A stretch of 64,000 bases of DNA from Pezicula radicicola (Eukaryota; Ascomycota; Leotiomycetes; Helotiales; Dermateaceae), in assembly GCA_003008705.1 (NCBI GenBank), contig PDUO01000003.1:1806793-1870792 (forward strand), given 5' to 3'. The translations under genes and the position numbers were made by a program. The notes beneath the pieces are model-generated. The model was not told the origin of the DNA and made no database searches. It saw nothing but the letters and a program-made list of their open reading frames with translations. Positions 10,723-21,367 of the stretch are shown here, one piece after another (the stretch's first letter is position 1; each line of letters starts with the position of its first letter).

Positions 10723-12642
10723 ATGTCCGAGATCTCACCCCCGCCCCGTAAGCGATTTGAACCGCAACCCGTTGAAACAACGGTGAAGAAGAGTAGGAAA
10801 TTCGCTGTTGAACCTGTCGAGACGAGCACAAGGAGTAGCAAGAAGGCAGATGTTCAGGAGGATGAAGGGAAACAAAAGACAGATGCGGCACCTCCTAAAC
10901 GGCGTTTCGTGCCTCAACCGGTCGAGACGTTGTTCAAGAGCAGCAACAGAAAGGCGGTTCATCCTCTCCCAACACCGGAATTGACTCCGGTCCCACGAAC
11001 CACACCAAGCCCTCCACCTGCAGAACCTCCCAAAGTACGACGCAAGTTCACGCCAGAGCTCATTGAGACGTCAAAACGTTCGAAGAAAGCTGGGGATAAG
11101 GCGCCTGCTACACTCCCAACAGACAAGACGGACATCACACCAGGGACAAATCACATCTATGTTGAGCGAAAGAGGAAGCAAAGGCCTATACCTAGCCCAC
11201 TCCCACCTGCGAATACGCCTGTTGGGAGTGTTACTCCCATACATGTGTTGACCCAGATTCCACCTCGACCTCCCATACGGCAAGGCTCTATGCGGCCACA
11301 TCCAAATACTAGGAGGAGCACGCGACAGAATTCATTCCAGCCAGAACTTGAAGCTATACTATCAGAGGAGAGTTCTATAAACTCGGAAGATGATTCGGAC
11401 GATGGCGACGCGACACCATCAATGTCAACATCGATGGTGTCGTCAGAGGATTCTATGCAGAGGTTACAACTAGCACGGACAAGAGAGAGCTGTGATGATA
11501 GGTTCTCTGGATACCTACTTGCTCTGGCTGCGAAAGCGGCAGAGAAACAACTACGAGAACAAGCTCTTGCTGCCTTCCCAAACAGCGACTTCCACGAAGT
11601 TGTCGAGCACTTCTATGATCGAGAATTATCCGACGAGGAAGAGGTAGAGGGTGTTGGACTACTCCCGGATGAGCCACAAAGACAAGGAACTGAAATCGGA
11701 TGGGCTGCTAAGGAGATGCAAGCTCATCAAGAGAAACTCAATCGATTACGAGAAGATGAGACGCAAAAGAAAGTCGCTGCGGAAGCTACAGCGCCTTCAT
11801 TCCGGGATCCATTCTGGACAAATGGCATGACGGAAAAGAATACTGCCTTCGCCAGAGCGAACATGAATCCTGTTGACAGGGTGAAAGAAGCAGAACTAGA
11901 CCGTATGCGCTCTGCAGCCAGCCCGCCAATGCTAGGCGGCGACCTCAAATTCCGCATGTGTCCTTCACCCAAAGCCACAAAGTTCGAGTCCGATCAACGG
12001 CACGATGTGCAGCCACACCGCGCAGAAGATGGCGGTGGTCTCTGGGGCGGATACTGTGTCGCTGGAGAAGTAGGCGAGTACCTCTCACCCGCAATCCACA
12101 AAAGACCAGATATGATCCACACTCCTCACCTCGAACGGGACGACCCCTTCTCCCAGGCTTTCTCCCACGAAGTTCCATGCACGGACGAGAGCAAGAAATC
12201 AAGACCTGGATCCCCACGCGCAGGTGTACACATGCTCACTGGCCTTGATGATCGCTTGAAAGCGGAAGTTGCTAAATCTAAGCTGGAAGAAGCCCTCTAC
12301 AAAGAATTCAACAACAATTTTGTCACGCAAGTCTACAACTACCTCTCTCTCGGCTATCCGGCCTTGGCCCGGCAATACGACGAGGAATTGGCCAAGATCT
12401 CCGGTATCACCGAATCAGAGCTGCGAAGAGATGATGGCAAGAAGAACGCCAAAGGTCATATCGGTGCTCCAGATAAGGTCAAGCTCGAGAATGGTGGGGA
12501 CAGTGGAGACTATTGCGCGAGGTGGCAAGCTTTGAGGATCTATATATTGGAGTGGGCTCGTCAGCATCCAAGCCTAACGAATAGCGCTATTGGCCCTAGC
12601 GCTTGGGGCGTTCGGGCAAGGAGAGGAAGCTGGGCCATTTGA
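10723..12642 (+). CDS. Conserved-looking intronless protein with repeated RxF-x-P-x-P-V-E-T motifs, function unknown
   Basis: A single exon of 639 residues. The N-terminus has four copies of a basic-aromatic module, R/K-K/R-F-x-P/V-E/Q-P/L-V/I-E-T, at residues about 9-19, 25-34, 60-69 and 107-116. The first, second and fourth are followed at a fixed distance by a basic patch such as KKSRK, SSKK or KRSKK; the third is followed by FKSSNRK. A Pro-rich basic linker follows (120-215), then an acidic Ser stretch (EESSINSEDDSDDGD), then a helical, better-ordered half. The latter contains a YNYLSLGYPALARQYDEEL helix and a C-terminal RWQALRIYILEWARQHP segment that looks like a protein-interaction module. 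No catalytic motif, membrane helix or signal peptide. The start at 10723 follows a C/T-rich leader (CACTTTTTCG, TTCCTTTTTTAAAC) and is the first ATG of the frame. Likely nuclear or cytosolic; I do not recognise the family. Confidence 0.8.
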   Translation: MSEISPPPRKRFEPQPVETTVKKSRKFAVEPVETSTRSSKKADVQEDEGKQKTDAAPPKRRFVPQPVETLFKSSNRKAVHPLPTPELTPVPRTTPSPPPAEPPKVRRKFTPELIETSKRSKKAGDKAPATLPTDKTDITPGTNHIYVERKRKQRPIPSPLPPANTPVGSVTPIHVLTQIPPRPPIRQGSMRPHPNTRRSTRQNSFQPELEAILSEESSINSEDDSDDGDATPSMSTSMVSSEDSMQRLQLARTRESCDDRFSGYLLALAAKAAEKQLREQALAAFPNSDFHEVVEHFYDRELSDEEEVEGVGLLPDEPQRQGTEIGWAAKEMQAHQEKLNRLREDETQKKVAAEATAPSFRDPFWTNGMTEKNTAFARANMNPVDRVKEAELDRMRSAASPPMLGGDLKFRMCPSPKATKFESDQRHDVQPHRAEDGGGLWGGYCVAGEVGEYLSPAIHKRPDMIHTPHLERDDPFSQAFSHEVPCTDESKKSRPGSPRAGVHMLTGLDDRLKAEVAKSKLEEALYKEFNNNFVTQVYNYLSLGYPALARQYDEELAKISGITESELRRDDGKKNAKGHIGAPDKVKLENGGDSGDYCARWQALRIYILEWARQHPSLTNSAIGPSAWGVRARRGSWAI

Positions 12643-13977
12643 GAGCTAGCTCTCTGGTCGTCTGATTTGTTCGGTGCAGCATGATAAGTAGATTTCCTGG
12701 TTGAGCACGAAATTGCAATAGTACATGCAGGCGTATAGAGGAGTTTTTGCTTCGGAGTTTAAATTCCAATGTTGGGGAATACAGTAAAGCATGGAGTGGG
12801 GGAACTCGGGATGGCAAGGTGCATATTAACGACAATTTCTTATTTCCTGATTATTCTTTGAATGGCTCTATATTTTAGGCGGTCGAGTGATTCGATCCAC
12901 CTTATGTTCAATAAGACAAGGGGAGTAGTTACTGGGACTTATTCTCATTCTTTAAGCGAGTGAGTGAGCTAGATGAGAGGAGACGGAAGTTTAGTCGAGG
13001 TTTCTGGTGTGATGTAGTTGGCGGAAGGTATATATCTTACAAACATAGTATTTATATATGTACGAAAGGTACTAAGTCGCACAAAGATATTAGAACTAAG
13101 ATTGTGTTTAAAGTGAGGTTGGGTTCTTGACTTTCCTCGATCTTCTTTAGAACCTAATATCTTTAAACTATACACCCTTAACAAAACTAATTTTTATTAT
13201 AGGAAGACAAGTAAGCCTGATTTATAAAATATTATAGTCGCTAATAGGCAGCTAGTAAGTAGCTAATACCTAGTGCCAATACAGGCCTATGGTGCTTACT
13301 TGTTAAGACCCTTAGCCGCGGCAACATAGAAAATAGTGGCGGCAACGTAGTGAGGCAACACTGTCAGAACTCAACAAAATTGAGAAATGACTAACGGGGA
13401 ACGCCCTTGTAGTAAACCCTGAAAAGTAAAGCTTAGTACTCTTTAAACGAGGATCAGCAGCGTTCAGTGGCTGTCAGATTAGAAACAACACAAGAACCAC
13501 GTTAGAAACGTCACTTTTCATGGTTTGTTACAAGGCCTCTCCTCGCTAGTGATTTCTCAATTTGTTGAGGTTTGACGGTACCTATGGCATGGTTTGAAGA
13601 CATGGGAGGATTTGAGCCCAATTCACTGGTCTCGCGAGCAGTCATCTTGTACCACTATGGCCCATCTAAGAATGGTTAGCGTTAAGTTGGATGCTTGTTA
13701 TTTGGGGCAGCTGCACCTCAGTCGCACCAAGAGATAAGATAATAAAAAGAAAATAATAAATAAGTAATTATACTTATATTATTATAAAGAGGCTAGATCT
13801 AGTAGGTTAGGGGGCTTCTTATCGTTCTAGGGTACCTGCAGAGGTACCTAGACATTCACATGAGAGGGAGCTTAGTCTAGGCTTAGGCTACCTAACCTAG
13901 TGGTTCTTCTTCCCGTAGATAGATTTTAGAAAAGTACAACTTACCCCTCAATACCATATTCCGACCCTACAACACCA
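12643..13977. other. Intergenic, AT-rich repeat-like region
   Basis: 3' flank of the preceding gene, then AT-rich sequence without coding frames, a tRNA-like relic (described separately) and an A/T-only stretch at 13735-13790. Probably transposon debris between genes and the decayed NLR. Confidence 0.4.
13583..13668 (-). repeat. tRNA-like relic, possible SINE head
   Basis: On the minus strand an A-box-like ATAGTGGTACAAGATG is followed by TGCTCGCGAGACC, which could be an anticodon arm, and a B-box-like GGGCTCAAATCC at tRNA-like spacing. The T-stem pairs poorly and the acceptor ends do not match, so it is not a working tRNA gene. A tRNA-derived SINE head or dead tRNA is possible. Confidence 0.25.
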
Positions 13978-16900
13978 TGTTCAAGAAGCGATTTGATAGA
14001 TTGCGAAGACGAATGCCGGAAACAAGGCCAGACGTTCAGCCAAACGACGACCAGAGTCGAACTGGAATCGAGGTGTCAGCGAGGCAGAAGCACGATTACG
14101 GACTGATTCCCCTCCATGAGCCTGCCTCTAATATACAGACTAGTGTGGAGTAAGCCAAAATCGCCTTTCGCCGGATGATGACGGACCTAATATGGCGAAA
14201 CAGCATTGTGTTCTGTCATGGCCTTACGGGCTCATGGCATCACACATGGCTTGATACATAGTCTGGACGACCATGGCCTCAGAGCTTGCTACCTCAAGAC
14301 TTTCCAATGGCACGAATTTTGGCGTTCGCATATGACGTTGATGTTGCAAAACTCTGGACGAGCAAATCACAGAATGCGATAGGGAATCATGCCCAGAACC
14401 TTGTTGGAGCGCTTGCGAGGCTATGTGAAGAGATAAATTCTATTTGCAGCTCTATTCACCAACAGCATTATTAAAGGACTAAATCTTCTTGCAATCGCAT
14501 CGAAAAATCATTTAGATTGTTCATAGTTCGGGTGGCCTTCTTATCAAAGAAGCGGCTTGCCACTCAGCCTCTAGTCCTCGACAGCATATTCAGCGCATCG
14601 CGGAGAGCATAATGGGAATTTTATTCCTAGGAACTCCTCATTACGGTGCTGACCTAGCTAAGTGGACAACATTTGGAACCAAGCTTGTCGGAGTTCTGCA
14701 ACCAGACTCTGAAATGCAAGCAAGTATTCAAAAGCGTTTTCATGCACTACTCGACAGAAGAAGACAAGCTGGCAATGACATTGATATTGTCTGTTTTTAC
14801 GAGGAGTTGTCACTCTTAGTAGTTGGACTTGTATGAATTCTTCAGCCTCACCTTTCCTTTTTACTAATCATACTAGGTTGTTCCTAAGCAGTCTGCCATT
14901 CTTCCCCAGTACGGATCCTACTCTATCCACGCAAATCATAAAGAGCTGGCCAAGTACAAAAATCGTGATGATCCCGGGTATAGAGCCGTTCTCGGTGAAA
15001 TTCGCATCTGGATTAATGTGAGGCTACAGATTGCTCCCCTCCTGTGTAGTCCTTCATCTGCTCTATCCCTAACCGTGGAATTGGTCACTGAAACCTCAAT
15101 GGTTGTCGATGCTGCAAACAGTAACATGGCCAGTCGAGAAAGACCACAGGTTACACTATCTCTAAACGAGCCAGGTTTTAACTCTTCAGCTGTCGAGCTT
15201 ACCACTGGTGTATCATCTCCTCCCTTAAGCACTAGAAGTCAGAATTACGCACCACCGCCTCTAGGCCCAGCGCCTCCACCTCCGGCGACCTCTTTGTCAG
15301 CTAGGGATATCAATGTGAGTGGACCTGGGCCTACTTTTATTGGAGGCTCGCAAAGTGGGATATTCAATTTTAGTACGTAGATAGTCCTTCATGAAATATT
15401 TAGATTGACCTTCTATTAGTTTCCACTCCTGTAAATAAGAAAGATTAACGTAAATAAGTTATGAGATGGCTTTCAACTGTGACTTATGAAAGTCATCATA
15501 ATTATATTACGTCCAGCAGACTGCAAGGCACATGTATATGGCTGCTCAAGAAGTCTGAGTTCATCAGCTGGGACTGTGCATCGGAGTCTTCTGTCCTATA
15601 GCTGCATGGAATTCGTAAGCTATATTTTTGTAATTTACACACGGCTTTTGAATGGTTCTAACAGTAAATTTGATTCTAACTGGCGCAGGAAAGACGAACC
15701 TTAGGTAAATCTTTAGTAGCTCGTATCTTCGTCTCATCGATCTGCCCAATTTTTTAACACGTCGTTAGTTCAATCGTCATCGAGTATTCTCTACCTTCGC
15801 AGGAAAATAAACTAGTCTTGTATTTTTACTGCAAATATGGCGAAGATCAACGACAAAAATCCGGCTCCATATCCTTGTCTTTGCTCCGCCAATTATACAC
15901 CGTCACAGCTTTACCAAATGCCGTCGATAACGTTTGTGAAGCGCAAATGGAAACAGGATTCAGCCAGACTAGCCTTGGACAGCATGATACAACTTTCCTA
16001 TTTGTTAAGCTTTTGCAGTAACACAAACGAGCACGCCTTATCATTGACGGTCTTGATGAGTGTGAAGTTTCGAGTCGACACGATATCCTGTCTTTTCTAC
16101 ACAAGGTGTCGGGAGTTGTGGTAAACCTTCAAATATTTGTTGCTAGCCGATTGGATGACAGACCGAACATTTATATCAGGTCGGAAGATAATAGGGGCGA
16201 TATTACAGCCTTTATCAATACAGAAGTCGATCAAAGCATCGGGGAGAAACGTATATTACGAGGTAAAGTTTCGAAAGAGCTCAGCTATAACATTAAAAAG
16301 TCTTTGACCAATGGAGTTGATGGAATGTAAGTGATTCCTCGGTGCTCGGAATTATGGAGTCCAACAGACCTATATACTGTGTTTAGGTTTCTCTGGGCTA
16401 GCCTGCAATTGCTTGCAATCTGCGAAGCAAAACGGGAACATGAGCTCTTGATTATCCTTAAAGAGTTACCTAGTGGACTGAAAGCCACTTACTCGGACAT
16501 CATCCAACGGATACAACGTCAAAGACCTGCATACGTTGCGATCTCTAACAAGACATTTTATTGGTTATTATATGCATAAGAGAACATGACTCCGGAAAGC
16601 ATTACGATAGCTCTGAGTTTGGACTCAAGTGGTATAAGGTCTGAGAGAATTGACACTGGTCTAATTCTTGACTGTTGCAAGAACATGGTTGTTCTTGACA
16701 AAGAGACTGGAGTATGCCGCTTCATACATGCTACCACACAGGTATTCCTTAAATATGCCACTTCGAAACACGTCGCCCATTACGAAATTGCGCAGACCTG
16801 CTTGCGTCTGCTAGATTGCCAGCTTGTCTCTTGCAAGAAGACTGGCATCAAAAATAAAGCTACTTTCACAGGGAATCGGAAATTCTGTGAGTATGCAACA

Positions 16901-17595
16901 ATTTTTTGGCCCAGGCATAGGTTACAGCTGGCGGAATCTGATGCAGATTTATTTACTTTGGAGACTAAATTGATCACTGGCAATTATTATTGTCAGTGGA
17001 TATTCTTGATTGGAATTGCGTACGCGAATGTGGACTATGATAACCCTCATTCCTCCACACACTTCGGAGCCGTTACCCTCCACCATGAGTACAAGACATT
17101 CAGCTTTCTCCAGCGTACAATAAATTTTATAGCTACTTTAAAGGGGTCTTTCTTGAACAGACAATTGACAGGGTTTTCGAAAATCATACGGTAGACGATC
17201 CAATATTCGCGTTATATCGAGAGCTTCCCCCATTTATGCCTGTGATACACTTCAAACTTAATCATCTCATGGACTGGATGCTGAGCCACTCAATGCATAA
17301 ACTCTCCAGACCGGGCAAACCCTTTAGTGTTCATGGCCATACTCCTTTCGAAAAGAATGTTACAGTTCGGAGTATAAGGAATTACAACAAGCAAACTGTT
17401 GCTTCTTTCGCCAAAGTTCCAATCATAGATGATTTAACTTATCAAGACTGTCAATTCGTCGCAGCGTTAATGAAAGCCTGCAAAAACCGCCAGTTTAAGT
17501 CAGCGAAAATTATTCTGGAAGAAGTTCCAAAACCCTGCATTGGTTCTCCAAGGGATGCTGATGGCAGGACTATTATACAAGTAGTTGCAAATTAA
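13978..17595 (+). pseudogene. Decayed sesB-type hydrolase / NACHT NLR gene
   Basis: A full-length fungal NLR can be followed through several frames. The start is MFKKRFDRLRRRMPE at 13978, then an alpha/beta-hydrolase (DUF676/sesB-like) domain: VFCHGLTGSW, LLPQDFPMARILAFAYD, a nucleophile region eroded to VHSSGG where GHSLGG is expected (about 14526-14545), and GILFLGTPHYGADLAKW. There is a Pro-rich linker to 15380, a P-loop GAGKT at 15682-15696, Walker B RLIIDGLDECE at 16034-16066, the winged-helix/arm region (FLWASLQL at 16385-16410, RFIHATTQVFL) and a C-terminal helical/ankyrin-like part ending at 17595. Breaks include an in-frame TAG at 14259-14261, another in the first 180 bases, and frame changes near 14480, 14840, 15020, 15480, 15690 and 16030. 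Such proteins act in non-self recognition and regulated cell death; this copy is dead. Confidence 0.8.
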
Positions 17596-17891
17596 CTATA
17601 AAAATATTTGATTTACTAATGTTTATTAAGAAGTAGAAGTATTATAGAGGAAAAGGGGCTTACTTCGCTTACTTCTACTTAGCGAAGGCGAAGCGAGTTT
17701 AAAAAAAAGGGGGTAAACTATGCTTTGGTAAATCTTAGCAGCTATTTTATAACTCCTTTATTTATTATTCTCGGGTGGATCTTCTATACATTATGTATGT
17801 GTATTTAGGATCTTTGTCCCTCGGCTTGTTTTATCTATTAAATATTCACGAAGCGGTTTAACAAATATGTACCTTTACTACCGCATAGACA

Positions 17892-20096
17892 TTAACTCAA
17901 TTTCCAAACAACAACACTAGCAGCTGGAATATCCCCTGCCTCGCCGATAATCAACTGCGACCCATTACCTACTGCTGGTGGTGCTACACTCTCTACACCG
18001 TAATTAAACGCCCACAACAAGTTTCCCCGTCTGAGCAACCTTAATGAACTCCCCAAATCCCTCTCCTTACTCGCCAGCGTCCCCGTCAAATCTGAAATGC
18101 CCGCCGAGGCCGCTACATCGCCCAGGTACGCCACCAGCAAGTCTGTCGGCGGGTTGAAGGCCAGGTAGTGATATAGCCCGTCCTCGCTGGCGCACGCGGC
18201 TGGCTTGCCTGCTTGCAGCGGTGACGTGTATGAGATAGTCGCGTTGCTGGTACGGTTCTGGCGCGCACATACGATCCACTCCTCGCGGTAGGATATGCTG
18301 TAGTTAGTGCCAGCATACTTAACACCGCTGCCCGCGGTGCTCGGCGGCGTTTCGACGCGGGTGACTCGCATGGGCAGGCGATCGCGCAGGGTGCCGGCTG
18401 TCGGATTCAGCCCCGGCACCATGGCGAAGTCGGCTGTTTTAGAGCCAGTGTGCGGCCCGAAGACGACGGTACCGGTGAAGGAGGCTAGGGACGCATTAAA
18501 AGCGTCCGGAATAACCGGCAGACTAGGCACGACAACCATCTTGTACCCGTCCAGAGGCTGGTCGGTCCCGATGACGTCGATGGAGAGGCCGAGACGGCGG
18601 AGCGCTGAGTAGAAGACATAGACTAGGTCGAAGTACTTCAGGCTGGCATCGGCGTTCAAGGCCGTCTTGATGTCCCACGAACCACTGTACGGCTCGATGG
18701 CCCAGACCCAGACTGAAGTGTAGTCGAAGATCAAAGCAACGTCCGCCTGGCCTTCTACAGCTTCAATGGCCTCTTTTAACTGGGGTAGTTGCTCTCTGAT
18801 TAGTGTCTGCACCTCATCAAACCCCTCGTCCGCTGTGCCGTCGGAAAGATGCAGGCCTGACAGCGTCTGCTCCTGGGCGTATGGCACCTGACGCCAGCGG
18901 AAGTAGTTCACCATGTCTCCCGAAGCAGCAAATGTCTCCAGGGTCCAGAGCTGCACCATACCCGTCCATGGCGCTACGCGGTACTGGTTCCAGTTGAGCA
19001 TCCCCGGCTGCATTTCCATGACTCCAAAGGGACCTGAAAGACTTCCATACGCTGCCCCCGCAACGCCGCGATACAGCGCGTGGTGCAATGCTTGGTAATC
19101 TGGAAGCCCCGTGCGCATGTACTCGACCAGTTCCGCGTCTGTTAGCCACGAGAACGCGGAAGGGCCTGCTAGGGGGTACTCGTCAAAGGCGGCGAAGTCG
19201 ATGCCCACCTCACGTGCGAACTTATAGTGATCGAAATCCGTAAAATCCATCATCAAGTTCGTTGTGATGGCATGGTTGGGCGCGTACTGTCTGAGTATCG
19301 TCGCCTGCTCCTTAGCGAAGTCAATGACCATGTCAGAGCTGAATCTATACCAATCCAGTGTGTGTGCCTGGTTGGTGGTGTAGACTTCTAAGAAGGGCGG
19401 CTGCACTGCCTCGAAGCTCTCGAACTGCGCGGACCAGAAGACGCGGCCTTGGGCCGTGTTGAGATTCTCGATGGTACCGTATTTTTGCTGCAGCCAGGTG
19501 CGGAATCTGATGGCAGCATTGTGATCGTAGGAGCGTACAGTGTCATGGCAGCCGAACTCGTTATCCAATTGCCAGGCGACTACCGTCGAGCTGTTACCAT
19601 AACGCTCCGCGAGCTTTTGCGTGATGCCCTGACTCAGATTGCGGTAGTCGAACGATGAGAAGCTATAGTGGCGTCGAGACCCGAACAGCAGCGTGGCATT
19701 GGTCACGTCTACAGGGTTGATGTCGTACTTTTGCATAATCCAGCTGGGCGGAGAAGCCGTAGGTGTCCCTACAATGGCCTTGATGCCGTACTTAGCAAAC
19801 AGGTCCAGCGTCTTGTCAAGCAGCGTGAAGTTGTACTGCCCTTCCGTGGGCTCCAGGACAGACCAGTCGAACTCATTGATCCGGACGTAGGAAATATTAT
19901 TATCTCGCATCTGGGCAACATCCGACTCCCACATCCATTCTGGCCACTGCGAGGGATAGTAGTCAACAGCCAAGTGAAGACCACTGGGCCAGCGGTCGAG
20001 AGACGGCGCGAGAGTGCTACGCTTTTGTTCAAGAGTTGGCTCGCTGAAGGCACCATGTGCCAGGAGAGCAAATGCCGCTGCTACAAAGAGACGCAT
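17892..20096 (-). CDS. Secreted GH42-type beta-galactosidase
   Basis: One exon, 734 residues. Residues 1-18 form a signal peptide (MRLFVAAAFALLAHGAFS), so the enzyme is exported. The (beta/alpha)8 glycoside hydrolase family 42 core is clear: HLAVDYYPSQWPE near residue 41, the acid/base Glu180 in WQLDNEFG, the nucleophile Glu361 in FGVMEMQPG, and MVNYFRWRQVP further on. The usual GH42 trimerisation (flavodoxin-like) and C-terminal beta domains follow to the end. The reaction is removal of terminal beta-D-galactosyl residues, probably from plant cell wall galactans. The gene is intronless and visibly richer in G/C third positions than its AT-rich surroundings. GH42 is mainly bacterial with scattered fungal members, so an ancient transfer is possible. 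Starts with a TATAAATA-like element about 80-90 bp upstream (near 20170-20190, minus strand). Confidence 0.93.
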   Translation of the reverse strand: MRLFVAAAFALLAHGAFSEPTLEQKRSTLAPSLDRWPSGLHLAVDYYPSQWPEWMWESDVAQMRDNNISYVRINEFDWSVLEPTEGQYNFTLLDKTLDLFAKYGIKAIVGTPTASPPSWIMQKYDINPVDVTNATLLFGSRRHYSFSSFDYRNLSQGITQKLAERYGNSSTVVAWQLDNEFGCHDTVRSYDHNAAIRFRTWLQQKYGTIENLNTAQGRVFWSAQFESFEAVQPPFLEVYTTNQAHTLDWYRFSSDMVIDFAKEQATILRQYAPNHAITTNLMMDFTDFDHYKFAREVGIDFAAFDEYPLAGPSAFSWLTDAELVEYMRTGLPDYQALHHALYRGVAGAAYGSLSGPFGVMEMQPGMLNWNQYRVAPWTGMVQLWTLETFAASGDMVNYFRWRQVPYAQEQTLSGLHLSDGTADEGFDEVQTLIREQLPQLKEAIEAVEGQADVALIFDYTSVWVWAIEPYSGSWDIKTALNADASLKYFDLVYVFYSALRRLGLSIDVIGTDQPLDGYKMVVVPSLPVIPDAFNASLASFTGTVVFGPHTGSKTADFAMVPGLNPTAGTLRDRLPMRVTRVETPPSTAGSGVKYAGTNYSISYREEWIVCARQNRTSNATISYTSPLQAGKPAACASEDGLYHYLAFNPPTDLLVAYLGDVAASAGISDLTGTLASKERDLGSSLRLLRRGNLLWAFNYGVESVAPPAVGNGSQLIIGEAGDIPAASVVVWKLS

Positions 20097-20805
20097 CTTT
20101 GGCGAGGGAGACCAAGACCAGTGAGTGAGATGTTAGGACTGGACACAAGAGGTGCTCTGGGAGACAGTCGACTTATATTTATTTATATTTACATTCGGAG
20201 TCAACTCTGCCGAGTCATCCGTTTTGCGGGTCGGGTTGGTGCCATGTGCGGAGAAATAGAAAAAAAAAAGTCAATTGGAAAGGTGGAGAGTAGCGAGCGC
20301 ATCCTGACCAACCTGGCCTGGATATCCAATATTACGATGTGGGGTTTGCCACTAACCAGAGTGTCGGTGTGAAGTTCTGAACGTACGACATAGAAATAGA
20401 TGGTGATATCGGTAAGTACCTAGGTCGGGCGATTGATGACATACTTCCGTAAGCTCGTGTGATTCTGTAGAGTAATAAAGAAGCGGCTATAGAGTAAACA
20501 AGAGGTGATTTTGCAAAAGGCCTTGATGGTGGTTCAAGAGTGGTGGTTGTGTTAAGGTTATTAAGTTCTACGGAACCGAGGTCTGCTTTGAATGTCGGAA
20601 ATGCTACTAAACCGGATCGGGAATACTCTAGTACCTTGAGATTCACCTCCATAGCTAAGATACTGTACCTATATCGTATTACAGTACCCTGGCTAATATG
20701 CTTGACATCAGACGCAGAAGAAAATTCCGATTAAGGTTAAACAACAGATATTCTCAAGAACTGTAGCTACCTTGCGCATCATTAAAATTGTTACGTCACC
20801 TAACT

Positions 20806-20896
20806 CCGCATAATCGTCGGCTGTCAAGGCCCTCCGGGGCCCCCTCTATGTTGCTTTGGAGGGGAGGGGTACGCTTGATAGCCGATGATTATGCGG
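20806..20896. repeat. 91-bp near-perfect hairpin
   Basis: The left arm from 20806 (CCGCATAATCGTCGGCTGTC) and the right arm ending at 20896 are inverted copies over 23 bases with two mismatches, both C/T or G/A. The spacer is G/C-rich (GGGGCCCCCT...). It looks like a very short palindromic element or a solo hairpin left by a transposon; no flanking duplication is evident. Confidence 0.7.
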
Positions 20897-20980
20897 ATTT
20901 GCCCTAATCTTTCTTGCTGATTCCGACCTTGCTACGGAGTAGCCGCTTTCTTTCTTGTCAGATGGCATCTTGACCCATTT

Positions 20981-21367
20981 AATTGTGTACCCCTAACGCC
21001 TAACCTCCGAAAAAGCTGGGTCTCATTCTTTACCCTACTACCTCTAGTAGCATGCCTAGCCAAAACGATACACTTACCAAAACGTTACAGCAAAATAATA
21101 AGCTATACTTATTATACAATACAATAATTCTCTCTATCGCTTAGTACCTAAAACATACTGAAGAAGACCTGTGATTTTTGACTATAATTATATAAACTTG
21201 TATAAACTCATATAAACTACTGTATAATAGTTATTTTCTATATAGCCCTTGCCTGGAAGGGTTAGTTGTAACGTTTTAACAAGGGCATCGTTTTAGCTAG
21301 GCACACTACCAGAGGTAGTAGGGTAAAGAATGAGAACTATTATTCTAGAGGTTAGGGGTACACGATT
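20981..21367. repeat. MITE-like element, about 387 bp with roughly 100-bp terminal inverted repeats
   Basis: The ends GTGTACCCCTAAC (left) and GTTAGGGGTACAC (right) are inverted. The arms continue through matching blocks CTCATTCTTTACCCTACTAC / GTAGTAGGGTAAAGAATGAG and CAAAACGAT / ATCGTTTTA, so each arm is about 100 bases. The centre is A/T-rich with no coding frame. It lies upstream of the GH42 gene promoter. Confidence 0.75.

Noticed and set aside
10735..12217. Several minus-strand frames inside the 10723-12642 gene
   Set aside because: Shadows of a long, motif-bearing plus-strand gene.
13583..13668. Functional tRNA gene
   Set aside because: Box-like words are present, but the T-stem and acceptor stem do not pair, so only a relic is proposed.
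18307..19890. Plus-strand frames across the GH42 gene
   Set aside because: The GC-rich coding sequence leaves few stops on the other strand; the GH42 frame has catalytic motifs and a signal peptide.
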